DNA of 64,000 nucleotides from Desulfoferula sp040751985 (GTDB taxonomy: Bacteria > Desulfobacterota > Desulfarculia > Desulfarculales > Desulfarculaceae). Positions 6,900 to 15,419 of this stretch are shown here, piece by piece. Made by a program: the position numbers and the translations under genes. The first letter of the stretch is position 1. Each line of letters opens with the position of its first letter. The notes below the pieces were generated by a model that had not been told where the DNA came from, did not search any database, and saw only the letters and a program-made list of their open reading frames with translations. Location of the stretch: contig JBFMFU010000082.1 in the NCBI GenBank assembly GCA_040751985.1, positions 13,490-77,489 of the forward strand, read 5' to 3'.

Positions 6900-9542
6900 A
6901 TGAGGAAATACTGGCTGATAATGGCGCTGTCTCTTATTTGTTTGGTCCCGGCCGCAGCCCCGGCCGCCGAGGCCCTGAAGGTGGCGGTGTTCCCCTTCCA
7001 CGTCTTCAGCCGTGAGCCCCTGAGCCAACTGCGCACCGGCGTGCAGGAGATGATCAAAAACCGCCTGATTGCCCAAAAGGTGGTGGTGATACCCACCGAG
7101 GACGTGAACCGGGCGGTGACCGCCGAGGGCAAGCCCCTGGACCTGAGCCTGGTGCGCAAGCTGGCCGGCCGCCTGGGGGCGGACTTCGCCATCACCGGCT
7201 CCCTGACCAAGATCGGCAACCGGGTGTCCCTGGATGCCAAGGTCCTGGATGTCCTGGGCATGCAGCGGCCCCAGTCGGTGTTCATCGAGGGCGCGGGCCT
7301 GGACTCCCTGCCCGACCTGACCGAGCGCCTGTCGCGGGAGCTGGCGGTGCGGGTCAGCGGCCGCGAGAAGGTGGCCTCCATCATCATCAAGGGCAACCGC
7401 CGCATCGAAGCCGAGGCCATCCGCACCGCCATCAAGAGCAAGGAGGGCGGCATCTTTTCGCCCCTGCTGCTGGATGACGACCTGCGCGCGGTGTGGAAGA
7501 TGGGCTACTTCGACGACGTGAAGATCGCCAGCGCCGACGGGCCTGGCGGCAAGATGGTCATCATCACGGTCAAGGAAAAGCCCACGGTGCGCGAGGTGCA
7601 GTTCTCGGGCAACAAGGAAATCGAGAGTAAGGACCTGCGCGACCAGATCGGCCTGAAGCCCTTCTCCGTCTTCCAGCCGGCGGCGGTCAAGGAGGCCGAG
7701 CAGAAGATACTGATGGTCTACCGGGACAAGGGCTACTACGACGCCAAGGTCACCAGCCAGGTGATCACCCTGCCCCGGGGGGACATCGGCCTGAAGTTCA
7801 CCATCGTCGAGGGCCAGAAGGTATTCGTCAAGAGCATCCGTTTCCGGGGCAACAAGGCCTTCAGCGAAAGCCAACTGCGCGACCAGATGAGCGTCCACGA
7901 GAAGGGCTGGCTGTCCTGGCTCAAGGAGGACCATATCCTGGAGCGGACCAAGCTGGAGCAGGACATCCAGAAGATCAACGACTACTACTACAACAACGGC
8001 TATATGGAGGCCCGGGTCGGCAAGCCGGAGATTACCCGAGGACCCGACGGCCTCATAGTGACCATCAACATCAACGAAGGCCCCCGCTTCAAGATCGGCG
8101 CCCTGTCGGTCAGCGGCCAGATGGTGATCCCGCAGAAGGACACCCTGGCCCTGCTCAAGACCAAGCCTGGGCAGTGGTACAACCGCGACCTGCTGCGCCA
8201 GGACATGGCCGCCCTGCAGAGCCTCTACGCCGAGAAGGGCTACGCCTACGTCACCGTGCGCCCCCAGGTGCGCCAGGACGCCAATAAAAAGACGGTGGCC
8301 ATCAACTTCGACGTGGTCAAGGGCAACAAGATCTACTTTGACCGCATCATCATTACCGGCAACACCCGCACCCGCGACAAGGTGATCCGGCGCGAGCTGG
8401 CCGTGGCCGAGGGCGACCTGTTCTCCGCGGCGGCCCTGCGCGCGGCCAACATGCGCCTGCACCGGCTGAACTACTTTGAGGACATCCACATCACGCCCAG
8501 CAAGGGCAGCCGGCCCAACACCATGGACATCAACATCAACGTCAAGGAGAAGCGCACCGGACAGGTGGCCTTCGGCGCCGGCTACAGCACCCAGGACTCC
8601 TTCATGGTCATGGGCCAGATCAGCGAGTCCAACCTCTTCGGCACCGGCGACGAGCTGAGCCTGCGGGCCACCCTGGGCGGCAAGGCCACCCGCTACACCC
8701 TGAGCTACACCGAGCCCTGGCTGTTCGACCGCCCCATCAGCGCCGGCATCGACATCTACGACTGGGAGCGGGAGTACATCCAGTACACCAAGGAGGCCAT
8801 AGGCTTCCGCATCCGCTTCGGCTTCCCCACGCCCTGGCCCTACACTCGCACCTACGCGTACTACAAGTTGGAGCAGGCCGAGATCTCCAACATCAGCACC
8901 GACGCCTCGCGTCTGGTGCGGGATCAGGCCGGCACCCACACCACCAGCAGCGTCAAGGGCATCATCCGCCGTGACAACCGCGACCACACCTTCCTGACCA
9001 CCCGCGGCTCCGACAGCAACTTCAGCGTGGAGTGGGCAGGCAATCCCATCGGCGGCACTAACGACTTCATCAAGGTTATCGCCTCCACCGGGTGGTACTT
9101 CCCCCTGTTCTGGGATACGGTGTTCGTGGCCCACGGCGAGATGGGCTGGATGGCCAGCCACTCCGGCGGCGAGCTGCCCATCTACGAAAAGTTCTTCCTG
9201 GGTGGCATCAACACCCTGCGCGGCTATAGTTATCAGTCGGTAAGCCCCAAGGACGCCAACGGCGACCTCATCGGTGGCGAGCGCATGGCGGTGGTTAACC
9301 TGGAGTACCGCTTCCCGCTGGTTAAGAAGGCGGGCATCGTCGGCGTGATCTTCTACGACACCGGTAACTCCTGGACCGCCGAGGACGGCTACGATTTCAG
9401 CGACCTGCGCAAGAGCGTCGGCGTGGGCGTGCGCTGGATGTCGCCCATGGGCCCGCTGCGCCTGGAGTACGGTTACGTTTTGGACCCCAAGCCAGGCGAC
9501 GATTCTTCGAACTGGGAATTCACCATAGGAAGCTTGTTCTAA
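6900..9542 (+). CDS. bamA: Outer membrane protein assembly factor BamA with extra N-terminal domain
   Basis: Central subunit of the BAM machine, which folds and inserts beta-barrel proteins in the outer membrane. An 880-residue protein with a signal peptide (about 1-23), then an extra periplasmic domain of about 130 residues (LKVAVFPFHVFSREP through the GADFAITGSLTKIG segment) that resembles a TolB-N/FlgT-like fold. POTRA repeats fill about 155-500, each with the GN-x-R/K type start, and the 16-strand barrel runs to a C-terminal phenylalanine. A GTG three bases upstream could also serve as start; ATG 6900 sits five bases after GAGG. It is followed by skp, its usual chaperone neighbour. Confidence 0.93.
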   Translation: MRKYWLIMALSLICLVPAAAPAAEALKVAVFPFHVFSREPLSQLRTGVQEMIKNRLIAQKVVVIPTEDVNRAVTAEGKPLDLSLVRKLAGRLGADFAITGSLTKIGNRVSLDAKVLDVLGMQRPQSVFIEGAGLDSLPDLTERLSRELAVRVSGREKVASIIIKGNRRIEAEAIRTAIKSKEGGIFSPLLLDDDLRAVWKMGYFDDVKIASADGPGGKMVIITVKEKPTVREVQFSGNKEIESKDLRDQIGLKPFSVFQPAAVKEAEQKILMVYRDKGYYDAKVTSQVITLPRGDIGLKFTIVEGQKVFVKSIRFRGNKAFSESQLRDQMSVHEKGWLSWLKEDHILERTKLEQDIQKINDYYYNNGYMEARVGKPEITRGPDGLIVTININEGPRFKIGALSVSGQMVIPQKDTLALLKTKPGQWYNRDLLRQDMAALQSLYAEKGYAYVTVRPQVRQDANKKTVAINFDVVKGNKIYFDRIIITGNTRTRDKVIRRELAVAEGDLFSAAALRAANMRLHRLNYFEDIHITPSKGSRPNTMDININVKEKRTGQVAFGAGYSTQDSFMVMGQISESNLFGTGDELSLRATLGGKATRYTLSYTEPWLFDRPISAGIDIYDWEREYIQYTKEAIGFRIRFGFPTPWPYTRTYAYYKLEQAEISNISTDASRLVRDQAGTHTTSSVKGIIRRDNRDHTFLTTRGSDSNFSVEWAGNPIGGTNDFIKVIASTGWYFPLFWDTVFVAHGEMGWMASHSGGELPIYEKFFLGGINTLRGYSYQSVSPKDANGDLIGGERMAVVNLEYRFPLVKKAGIVGVIFYDTGNSWTAEDGYDFSDLRKSVGVGVRWMSPMGPLRLEYGYVLDPKPGDDSSNWEFTIGSLF

Positions 9543-9576
9543 ATCCCCGTCTTAGGGGGCTATCGGGAGACAGCCT

Positions 9577-10107
9577 ATGCTTAGACATGCACGCACCTGG
9601 TTTCTGGCCTGCCTGGCCTTGTTGCTGCTGACAGCCTGGATGGTGCCCCCGGCGGCCCAAGCCGCCGACAAGATTGGCGTGGTGAACATGGACCAGGCGG
9701 TCAACGAGTGCAAGCAAGGCAAGCGGGCCCAGGCCGAGCTGCGGCGCCGCGCCTCCAAGCTGGAGGCGGAGTTGAAGCAGCTGGGCGGCGAGGTGGCCGC
9801 GCTGCGCAAGGACCTGGAAAACACCGCCATGCTGCTCAAGCCCGAGGCCAAGCTGGCCAAGGAGCGCGAGTTCGAGCGCAAGGCCCGCCGTTTCAACGAC
9901 CGCAAGCGCGACGCCAGCCAGGAGATGCGCGAGGCCCAGCGGGACGCCTTCTCGCCCATCCTGCAGCGCATGAGCGCCATCATCCGGCAGATCGGCTCCA
10001 AGCGGGGCTACGTGTTGATCACCGAGTCCCGCACGGCGTTGTACTATCCCAAGAGTGCGGATATAACGCTCGAGGTCATAGCTGCCTACGACAAGCAATA
10101 CCCCTAA
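9577..10107 (+). CDS. skp: Periplasmic chaperone Skp/OmpH
   Basis: A 176-residue protein with a signal peptide ending near PPAAQAADK (about residue 28), a conserved GVVNMDQAV segment at the start of the mature protein, then a long charged helical region (about 55-130) expected to form the coiled-coil tentacles of the trimeric chaperone, and a C-terminal strand GYVLITESRTALYY. It should hold unfolded outer-membrane proteins for BamA, encoded 34 bases upstream. Length and order (bamA-skp-lpxD-fabZ-lpxA) match the classical cluster. Confidence 0.9.
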   Translation: MLRHARTWFLACLALLLLTAWMVPPAAQAADKIGVVNMDQAVNECKQGKRAQAELRRRASKLEAELKQLGGEVAALRKDLENTAMLLKPEAKLAKEREFERKARRFNDRKRDASQEMREAQRDAFSPILQRMSAIIRQIGSKRGYVLITESRTALYYPKSADITLEVIAAYDKQYP

Positions 10108-10117
10108 GGAACGCGGC

Positions 10118-11143
10118 ATGCAGCTTAGCCTGGGCCAGCTGGCCCAGTTGGTGGGCGGCACCCTGGAGGGCCCGGCCGAGCGCATGGTCTCGGGCATCAA
10201 GGGCATCCAGGAGGCCGGCCCCAGCGACGTAACCTTTCTGGCCAATCTCAAGTACGCCCCGGCCCTGGCCCAGACCAGGGCCGGCGTGGTGCTGGTGAGC
10301 CGGGAGCAGCCCACGCCGGACGGCCTGGCCGTGATCCGGGTGGACAACCCGTATCTGGCCTACGCCAAGCTCCTGACCGAGGCCACCCGCCGGCCCTACG
10401 TGCCCCTGGGGGTGCATCCGCGGGCGGTGGTGGAGGACTCGGCCCGGGTGGGCCAAGACTGCTCGGTGCACGCCCTGGCCTACGTGGGGCCGGAGGTGGA
10501 GCTGGGACGGCGGGTGGTGGTCCACCCCGGGGTGTACCTGGGCGCCGGGGTGCGGGTGGGCGACGACACGGTGCTGCACCCCAACGTGGTGGTGTACCAG
10601 GGCTGCGTCATCGGCCAGCGCTGCGTCATCCACGCGGGCACGGTGATCGGCTCCGACGGCTACGGCTTCGTGCCCGACGGCCGGCGGCACTTCAAGATAC
10701 CCCAAGTGGGCATCGTGCAGATCGACGACGACGTGGAGCTGGGGGCTGCCAACACCGTGGACCGGGCCGCCACCGGCCGCACCTGGATACAGAGCGGGGT
10801 CAAGACCGACAACATGGTGCACATCGCCCACAACTGCGTGATCGGCGCCAATAGCCTGCTGGTGGCCCAGGTGGGCATCAGCGGCTCCACCACCCTGGGC
10901 CAGAACGTGGTGCTAGGGGGTCAGGTGGGCGTGGCCGGCCACCTGAAGGTGGGCGACGGCGTCATGGTGGGCGGCGGCAGCGGGGTGGCCCAGGACCTGG
11001 AGCCGGGCGCGGTGGTCAGCGGCTACCCGGTGATGCCCCACCGGCTGTGGCTGCGCACCCGCGGCCTGGTCAAGCGCCTGCCCGATCTGTTCAAGCGGGT
11101 CAAGGACCTGGAGGCCCGCCTGGACCCGGCGGGCAAGGAATAG
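10118..11143 (+). CDS. lpxD: UDP-3-O-(3-hydroxyacyl)glucosamine N-acyltransferase
   Basis: Third step of lipid A synthesis: N-acylation of UDP-3-O-acyl-glucosamine. The 341-residue sequence has the uridine-binding N-terminal domain (about 1-100) and then a long left-handed beta-helix of hexapeptide repeats, with the catalytic histidine in the MVHIAHNCVIG segment. The C-terminal helices complete the trimer. It lies ten bases after skp and is followed by fabZ. Confidence 0.94.
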   Translation: MQLSLGQLAQLVGGTLEGPAERMVSGIKGIQEAGPSDVTFLANLKYAPALAQTRAGVVLVSREQPTPDGLAVIRVDNPYLAYAKLLTEATRRPYVPLGVHPRAVVEDSARVGQDCSVHALAYVGPEVELGRRVVVHPGVYLGAGVRVGDDTVLHPNVVVYQGCVIGQRCVIHAGTVIGSDGYGFVPDGRRHFKIPQVGIVQIDDDVELGAANTVDRAATGRTWIQSGVKTDNMVHIAHNCVIGANSLLVAQVGISGSTTLGQNVVLGGQVGVAGHLKVGDGVMVGGGSGVAQDLEPGAVVSGYPVMPHRLWLRTRGLVKRLPDLFKRVKDLEARLDPAGKE

Positions 11144-11159
11144 GAAAAGGAGCGGCGCA

Positions 11160-11606
11160 ATGCCCCAAGGCGTCAAGGACCTGCAGGAGATATTCAAGCT
11201 GCTGCCCCACCGCTATCCCTTTTTGCTGGTGGACCGGGTGCTGGAGATCAGGCCGCCGGAGTACGTCAAGGCCCTGAAGAACGTCACCTTCAACGAGGCC
11301 TTTTTCCAGGGCCACTTCCCGGGCCAGCCGGTGATGCCCGGGGTGCTGATCATCGAGGCCCTGGCCCAGGCCGGCGGCATCCTGGCCTACGAGTCCACCC
11401 CCGAGGCCCAGGGGCGGCTTTTCTTTTTCATGGGCATGGACAAGGTGAAGTTTCGGCGGCCGGTGGTACCCGGCGACCAGTTGATCCTGGAGCTGAGCGC
11501 CCTGCACCGCTCCAGCCGGGCCTGGAAAATGTCCGGCAAGGCCTTCGTGGACGACCAGTTGGCCGTGGAGGCCGAACTGACCGCGGCCATCGCCGCCAAC
11601 TCCTGA
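11160..11606 (+). CDS. fabZ: 3-hydroxyacyl-ACP dehydratase FabZ
   Basis: Dehydrates 3-hydroxyacyl-ACP in fatty acid synthesis, competing with lipid A acyltransferases for the same substrate. A 148-residue single hot-dog domain; the catalytic histidine lies in PHRYPFLLVDRV and the glutamate in PGVLIIEALAQAGG. It sits between lpxD and lpxA, the usual place, which suggests coordinated supply of acyl chains to phospholipid and lipid A. Confidence 0.94.
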   Translation: MPQGVKDLQEIFKLLPHRYPFLLVDRVLEIRPPEYVKALKNVTFNEAFFQGHFPGQPVMPGVLIIEALAQAGGILAYESTPEAQGRLFFFMGMDKVKFRRPVVPGDQLILELSALHRSSRAWKMSGKAFVDDQLAVEAELTAAIAANS

Positions 11607-11650
11607 TCCCAGTTTTCCCACTCAGGTCGCAACACTTTAGAGAGAGCTTG

Positions 11651-12430
11651 ATGAGCACGAACATCCACCCCACCGCCTTGATCCACCCCAGCGCCGAGCT
11701 GGCCGCGGACGTGCAGGTGGGCGCCTACGCCTACATCGGCCCGGAGGTGAAGATCGGTCCGGGCAGCCGCGTGGACCACCACGCCTCGGTGGACCGTCTG
11801 ACCAGCATCGGCGCCGGCTGCCATCTCTGGCCCTTCGCCTCGGTGGGCACGGACCCCCAGGACCTCAAGTACAGGGGCGAGCCCACCACCCTGGTCATCG
11901 GCGACGGGGTCATGATCCGCGAGTTCACCACCGTCAACCGCGGCACCGTGGAGGGCGGCGGGGTCACCCAGGTGGGCGACGGCAGCCTACTCATGGCCTA
12001 CGCCCACGTGGCCCACGACTGCCACCTGGGCCGCGAAGTGATCATGGCCAACTCCTGCAACCTGGCCGGCCACGTGACCCTGGAGGACTACGTGGGCCTG
12101 GGCGGCCAGGTGGCGGTGCACCAGTTCACCCGCATCGGCCGCTACGCCTACGTTGGCGGCACCAGCGCCGTGGACAAGGACCTGCCCCCTTACTGCCTGT
12201 GCGAGGGCAACCGGGCCGTGTCCCACGGGCTCAACGTGGTGGGGCTCAAGCGCCGCGGCTTCACCCCCGAGGCCATGGAGGCGCTCAAGGCGGCCTACAA
12301 GATCATCTTCCGCACCCGCACCCCCCTGGCCAAGGCCATGGAGCAGGTGCGCGCGGAGGTGCCCGACACTCCGGAGGTGCGCTACCTGCTGGAGTTCATC
12401 CAGGGCTCCAAGCGGGGTGTGGCCCGCTAG
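11651..12430 (+). CDS. lpxA: UDP-N-acetylglucosamine O-acyltransferase
   Basis: First committed acylation of lipid A. A 259-residue hexapeptide-repeat trimeric acyltransferase with the catalytic histidine in MAYAHVAHDCHLG and a C-terminal helical domain (ending near FIQGSKRGVAR). The start is ATG 11651; a TTG directly before it is less likely. A GnnA-like oxidoreductase gene lies two genes downstream, so acceptance of a 3-amino sugar nucleotide by this LpxA is worth considering, though I cannot read specificity from the sequence. Confidence 0.93.
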   Translation: MSTNIHPTALIHPSAELAADVQVGAYAYIGPEVKIGPGSRVDHHASVDRLTSIGAGCHLWPFASVGTDPQDLKYRGEPTTLVIGDGVMIREFTTVNRGTVEGGGVTQVGDGSLLMAYAHVAHDCHLGREVIMANSCNLAGHVTLEDYVGLGGQVAVHQFTRIGRYAYVGGTSAVDKDLPPYCLCEGNRAVSHGLNVVGLKRRGFTPEAMEALKAAYKIIFRTRTPLAKAMEQVRAEVPDTPEVRYLLEFIQGSKRGVAR

Positions 12431-12440
12431 CGGCTGAACC

Positions 12441-13265
12441 ATGCCTGAGCGCGCCATAGGCATCATCGCCGGCAAGAGCCAGTTCCCCATCCTGGTGGCC
12501 CGGGCCGCGCGGGCCCGGGGCTATCGCGTGGTGGCCGTGGCGCACAAGGGCGAGACCCTGCCCGCGCTGGAGGCCGAGGTGGACCAGATCACCTGGGTGC
12601 AGCTGGGGCAGCTGGGCAAGCTGATCAAGGCCTTTCAGCAGGCCGGCGTGACCCAGGCGGTGATGGCCGGCGGGGTGACCAAGACCCGCATGTTCGCCGA
12701 CGTGCGTCCGGACCTCAAAGCCCTGGGCCTCATCGGCAAGATCCGCCACCTGGCCGACGACGGCATCCTGCGCACCCTGGCTGACTACCTGGGCGAGCAG
12801 GGCATCACCGTGCTTCCCAGCCACCAGCTGCTGCCCGAGCTGCTGGCCACTGAGGGCCTCTACACCCGCCGCGGCCCCAGCGCCGAGGAGCAGGCCGACG
12901 CGGAGCTGGGCTGGGCCGTGGCCCGCGAGCTGGGCCGGCTGGACATCGGCCAGTGCGTGGTGGTCCGCGGGCGGGCGGTGGTGGCGGTGGAGGCCATCGA
13001 GGGCACCGACGCCTGCATCAGGCGGGGCGGGGAGCTGGCCCGGGAGAAGGCGGTGGTGGTCAAACGCTGCAAGCCGCGCCAGGACGAGCGCTTCGATCTG
13101 CCCAGCGTGGGCGCGGGCACCATCGAGGTCATGGCCGCGGCAGGCGCCTCCTGCCTGGTGGTGGAGGCCGGCCGCACCCTGTTCTTCGACCGTGAGCGCG
13201 CGGTGGCCATCGCCGAAAAGGCCGGCATCTGCATCCTGGGCCGGGCCGGGGAGGGGACGCGGTGA
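12441..13265 (+). CDS. lpxI: UDP-2,3-diacylglucosamine pyrophosphatase LpxI
   Basis: Hydrolyses UDP-2,3-diacylglucosamine to lipid X and UMP, replacing LpxH in many alpha- and delta-type bacteria. The 274-residue sequence starts IGIIAGKSQFPILVARAARA and carries the two-domain LpxI/DUF1009 pattern, including VMAGGVTKTRMF, GPSAEEQADAELGW and GTDACIRRGGELA. It overlaps the following oxidoreductase gene by four bases. No LpxH-type metallophosphatase is seen in the window. Confidence 0.9.
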   Translation: MPERAIGIIAGKSQFPILVARAARARGYRVVAVAHKGETLPALEAEVDQITWVQLGQLGKLIKAFQQAGVTQAVMAGGVTKTRMFADVRPDLKALGLIGKIRHLADDGILRTLADYLGEQGITVLPSHQLLPELLATEGLYTRRGPSAEEQADAELGWAVARELGRLDIGQCVVVRGRAVVAVEAIEGTDACIRRGGELAREKAVVVKRCKPRQDERFDLPSVGAGTIEVMAAAGASCLVVEAGRTLFFDRERAVAIAEKAGICILGRAGEGTR

Positions 13266-14272
13266 GCGCCGGATCGGTGAAGGCGGCCGTGGTGGGAGTG
13301 GGCTATCTGGGCACCTTCCATGCCGAGAAGCTGGCCCGGCTGCCCGAGGCCGAGCTGGTGGCGGTGGTGGACAGCGACCCGGTCCGGGCCGAGAAGCTGG
13401 CCCGCAGCCTGGGCTGCCGCGGCCTGAGCGACCACCGCGAGCTATTGGGCCAGGTGCAGGCGGTGAGCGTGGTCACACCCACGGTCAGCCACTTCGCGGT
13501 GGCGCGGGACTTCCTGGCCGCCGGCGCCGACGTGCTCTGCGAAAAGCCCATGACCACCACCCTGGAGGAGGCCGACCAGCTCATCGCCCTGGCCGCGGAC
13601 CAGGGCCGCATCCTGCAGGTGGGCCACCTGGAGCGCTTCAACCCGGCCGTGGAGGGAATGTTCGCCCGGGCCGGCAAGCCCCTGTTCATCGAGTGCAACC
13701 GCATCGCGCCCTTCAAGGCCCGGGCCACGGACGTGGACGTGGTGCTGGACCTGATGATCCACGACCTGGACATCATCCTGTCCCTGGTTAACGAGGAGCC
13801 CAGCGAGATACGGGCCAAGGGCGTGCCGGTGCTGGGCCCCCACGCCGACCTGGTCAACGCCCGCCTGGAGTTTCCCGGCGGTTGCGTGGCCAACATTACC
13901 GCCAGCCGCCTGGCCCTGAAGGACGAGCGCAAGATGCGCCTGTTCCAGCCCGACGCCTATCTGTCCCTGGACTTCAAGAAGCGCAAGCTCTTGGTGGTCA
14001 ACGGCGTGGAGTACCGGCCCGGCGGGGTGCCCAAGGTGAGCGCGGAGCGGCCCCGCTTCGGCAAGAGCGATCCTCTAGAGCGGGAGCTGAAGTCCTTCCT
14101 GGAGTGCGTGCAGACGCGCAAGCCCCCCCGCGTGGACGGAGGCGCCGGCCGCCGGGCCCTGGCCTGCGCCCTGGCGGTGCGGACCTGCGTGCAACAGGGC
14201 CTTTGCCAATACCAGGAGCTGTTGGACAAATCCCCGCGCTGGGTGGCAGCCCGCCCGCCTGAGGAAGCCTGA
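13262..14272 (+). CDS. Gfo/Idh/MocA-family NAD(P)-dependent oxidoreductase in the lpx cluster
   Basis: A 336-residue oxidoreductase. It has a Rossmann N-terminus (VVGVGYLGTFHAEKL), the family EKP motif in CEKPMTTTLEEA (about residue 95), the HLERFNPA segment and a C-terminal alpha/beta substrate domain. GTG start overlapping lpxI. Position between lpxI and lpxB recalls GnnA of Acidithiobacillus, which oxidises C3 of UDP-GlcNAc before transamination by GnnB. Here no GnnB aminotransferase is adjacent, so the role in a 3-amino lipid A is uncertain. The substrate is probably a UDP-sugar, inferred from context. Confidence 0.75.
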   Translation: MSAGSVKAAVVGVGYLGTFHAEKLARLPEAELVAVVDSDPVRAEKLARSLGCRGLSDHRELLGQVQAVSVVTPTVSHFAVARDFLAAGADVLCEKPMTTTLEEADQLIALAADQGRILQVGHLERFNPAVEGMFARAGKPLFIECNRIAPFKARATDVDVVLDLMIHDLDIILSLVNEEPSEIRAKGVPVLGPHADLVNARLEFPGGCVANITASRLALKDERKMRLFQPDAYLSLDFKKRKLLVVNGVEYRPGGVPKVSAERPRFGKSDPLERELKSFLECVQTRKPPRVDGGAGRRALACALAVRTCVQQGLCQYQELLDKSPRWVAARPPEEA

Positions 14273-14273
14273 G

Positions 14274-15419
14274 ATGGACCGCGAGCCCTTCCGGGTGGTC
14301 CTGGTGGCCGGCGAGGCCAGCGGCGACCAGCACGGCGCCAAGCTGGTGCGCCAGCTCAAGGAGCTGTCCCCGGACATAGACCTCAGCGGCATCGGCGGCC
14401 CGGCTCTGGAGGCGGCCGGCCTGCGTCTCTTGCACCGGGCCGAGGAGCTGACCGTGGTGGGCTTCTCCGAGGTGCTGCCCAAGCTCAAGGTGATCCTGGG
14501 CGCGCTCAAGGACATGAAGCGCCACCTCAAGGAGCAGCGGCCGGACCTGCTCATCCTCATCGACTTCCCGGATTTCAACTTCCGCCTGGGCAAGGCCGCC
14601 CGCCGCCTGGGCGTGCCGGTGCTGTACTACATCAGCCCCCAGGTCTGGGCCTGGCGGAGCAAGCGCGCCCAGGAGATGGCCGGGTTCGTAGACCACCTGG
14701 CCTGCGTGTTCCCCTTTGAGCGCCGCTTCTTCCAGATCAACGCCCCCATGCTGCCGGTGACCTTCGTGGGCCACCCGCTTCTGGACGAGCCCGAGGAGTT
14801 CGAGCCCCACTCCTTGCCGGTGCCCCACGACGCGGAGGTGATGGGGCTCTTGCCCGGCAGCCGCATGTCCGAGGTGCGCATGCTGCTGCCCATGATGCTG
14901 CGGGCGGCGCTAATCATGCGCGAGCAGCGGCCGGAGCTGCACTTCCTGCTGCCCCTGGCGCCGGGGCTGCCCCTGGACAAAGTGCAGCCCATGCTCAAGC
15001 ACCTGCCTCCGGGTACCACGGTGCTCACCGGCCTGGCCGCCCAGGCCATGGCTCGGGCGCGGGCCCTCTTGGTCTGCTCGGGCACCGCCACCTTGCAGGC
15101 GGCGCTGGCCGGCACCCCCCTGGTGGTGGTATACAAAACCGGAGGCTTTAATTACCGGGTGGCCCGCTCCCTGGTCCGGGTGGAGCACATCGCCATGCCC
15201 AACCTCATCATCCAACGCCGCCTGGTGCCCGAGCTGATCCAGGAGGCGGCCACGCCGGAAAAGCTGGCCACCGAGGGGCTGCGCTTGTTGACCGACGAGA
15301 CCAGGCGCCAGCGGATGATCCAGGGCCTGCAGGAGGTGCGTCAGCGCCTGGGCGGGCCCGGCGCCAGCCGCAAGGTGGCGGAACTGGCCCTGTCCATGAT
15401 GGAGAAAAAGCCCCGGTGA
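14274..15419 (+). CDS. lpxB: Lipid-A-disaccharide synthase
   Basis: Condenses lipid X with UDP-2,3-diacylglucosamine to the beta-1,6 disaccharide on the inner face of the inner membrane (GT19). The 381-residue protein begins VVLVAGEASGDQHGAKLV, with the family YYISPQVWAWR, LLPGSRMSEV and VVVYKTGGFNY segments in order. The stop overlaps the msbA GTG start. Confidence 0.94.
   Translation: MDREPFRVVLVAGEASGDQHGAKLVRQLKELSPDIDLSGIGGPALEAAGLRLLHRAEELTVVGFSEVLPKLKVILGALKDMKRHLKEQRPDLLILIDFPDFNFRLGKAARRLGVPVLYYISPQVWAWRSKRAQEMAGFVDHLACVFPFERRFFQINAPMLPVTFVGHPLLDEPEEFEPHSLPVPHDAEVMGLLPGSRMSEVRMLLPMMLRAALIMREQRPELHFLLPLAPGLPLDKVQPMLKHLPPGTTVLTGLAAQAMARARALLVCSGTATLQAALAGTPLVVVYKTGGFNYRVARSLVRVEHIAMPNLIIQRRLVPELIQEAATPEKLATEGLRLLTDETRRQRMIQGLQEVRQRLGGPGASRKVAELALSMMEKKPR

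Noticed and set aside
6339..9161. 940-codon open frame on the minus strand opposite lolD and bamA
   Set aside because: Shadow of strongly GC-biased bamA codons; His/Gly/Val-rich with no domain or ribosome site.
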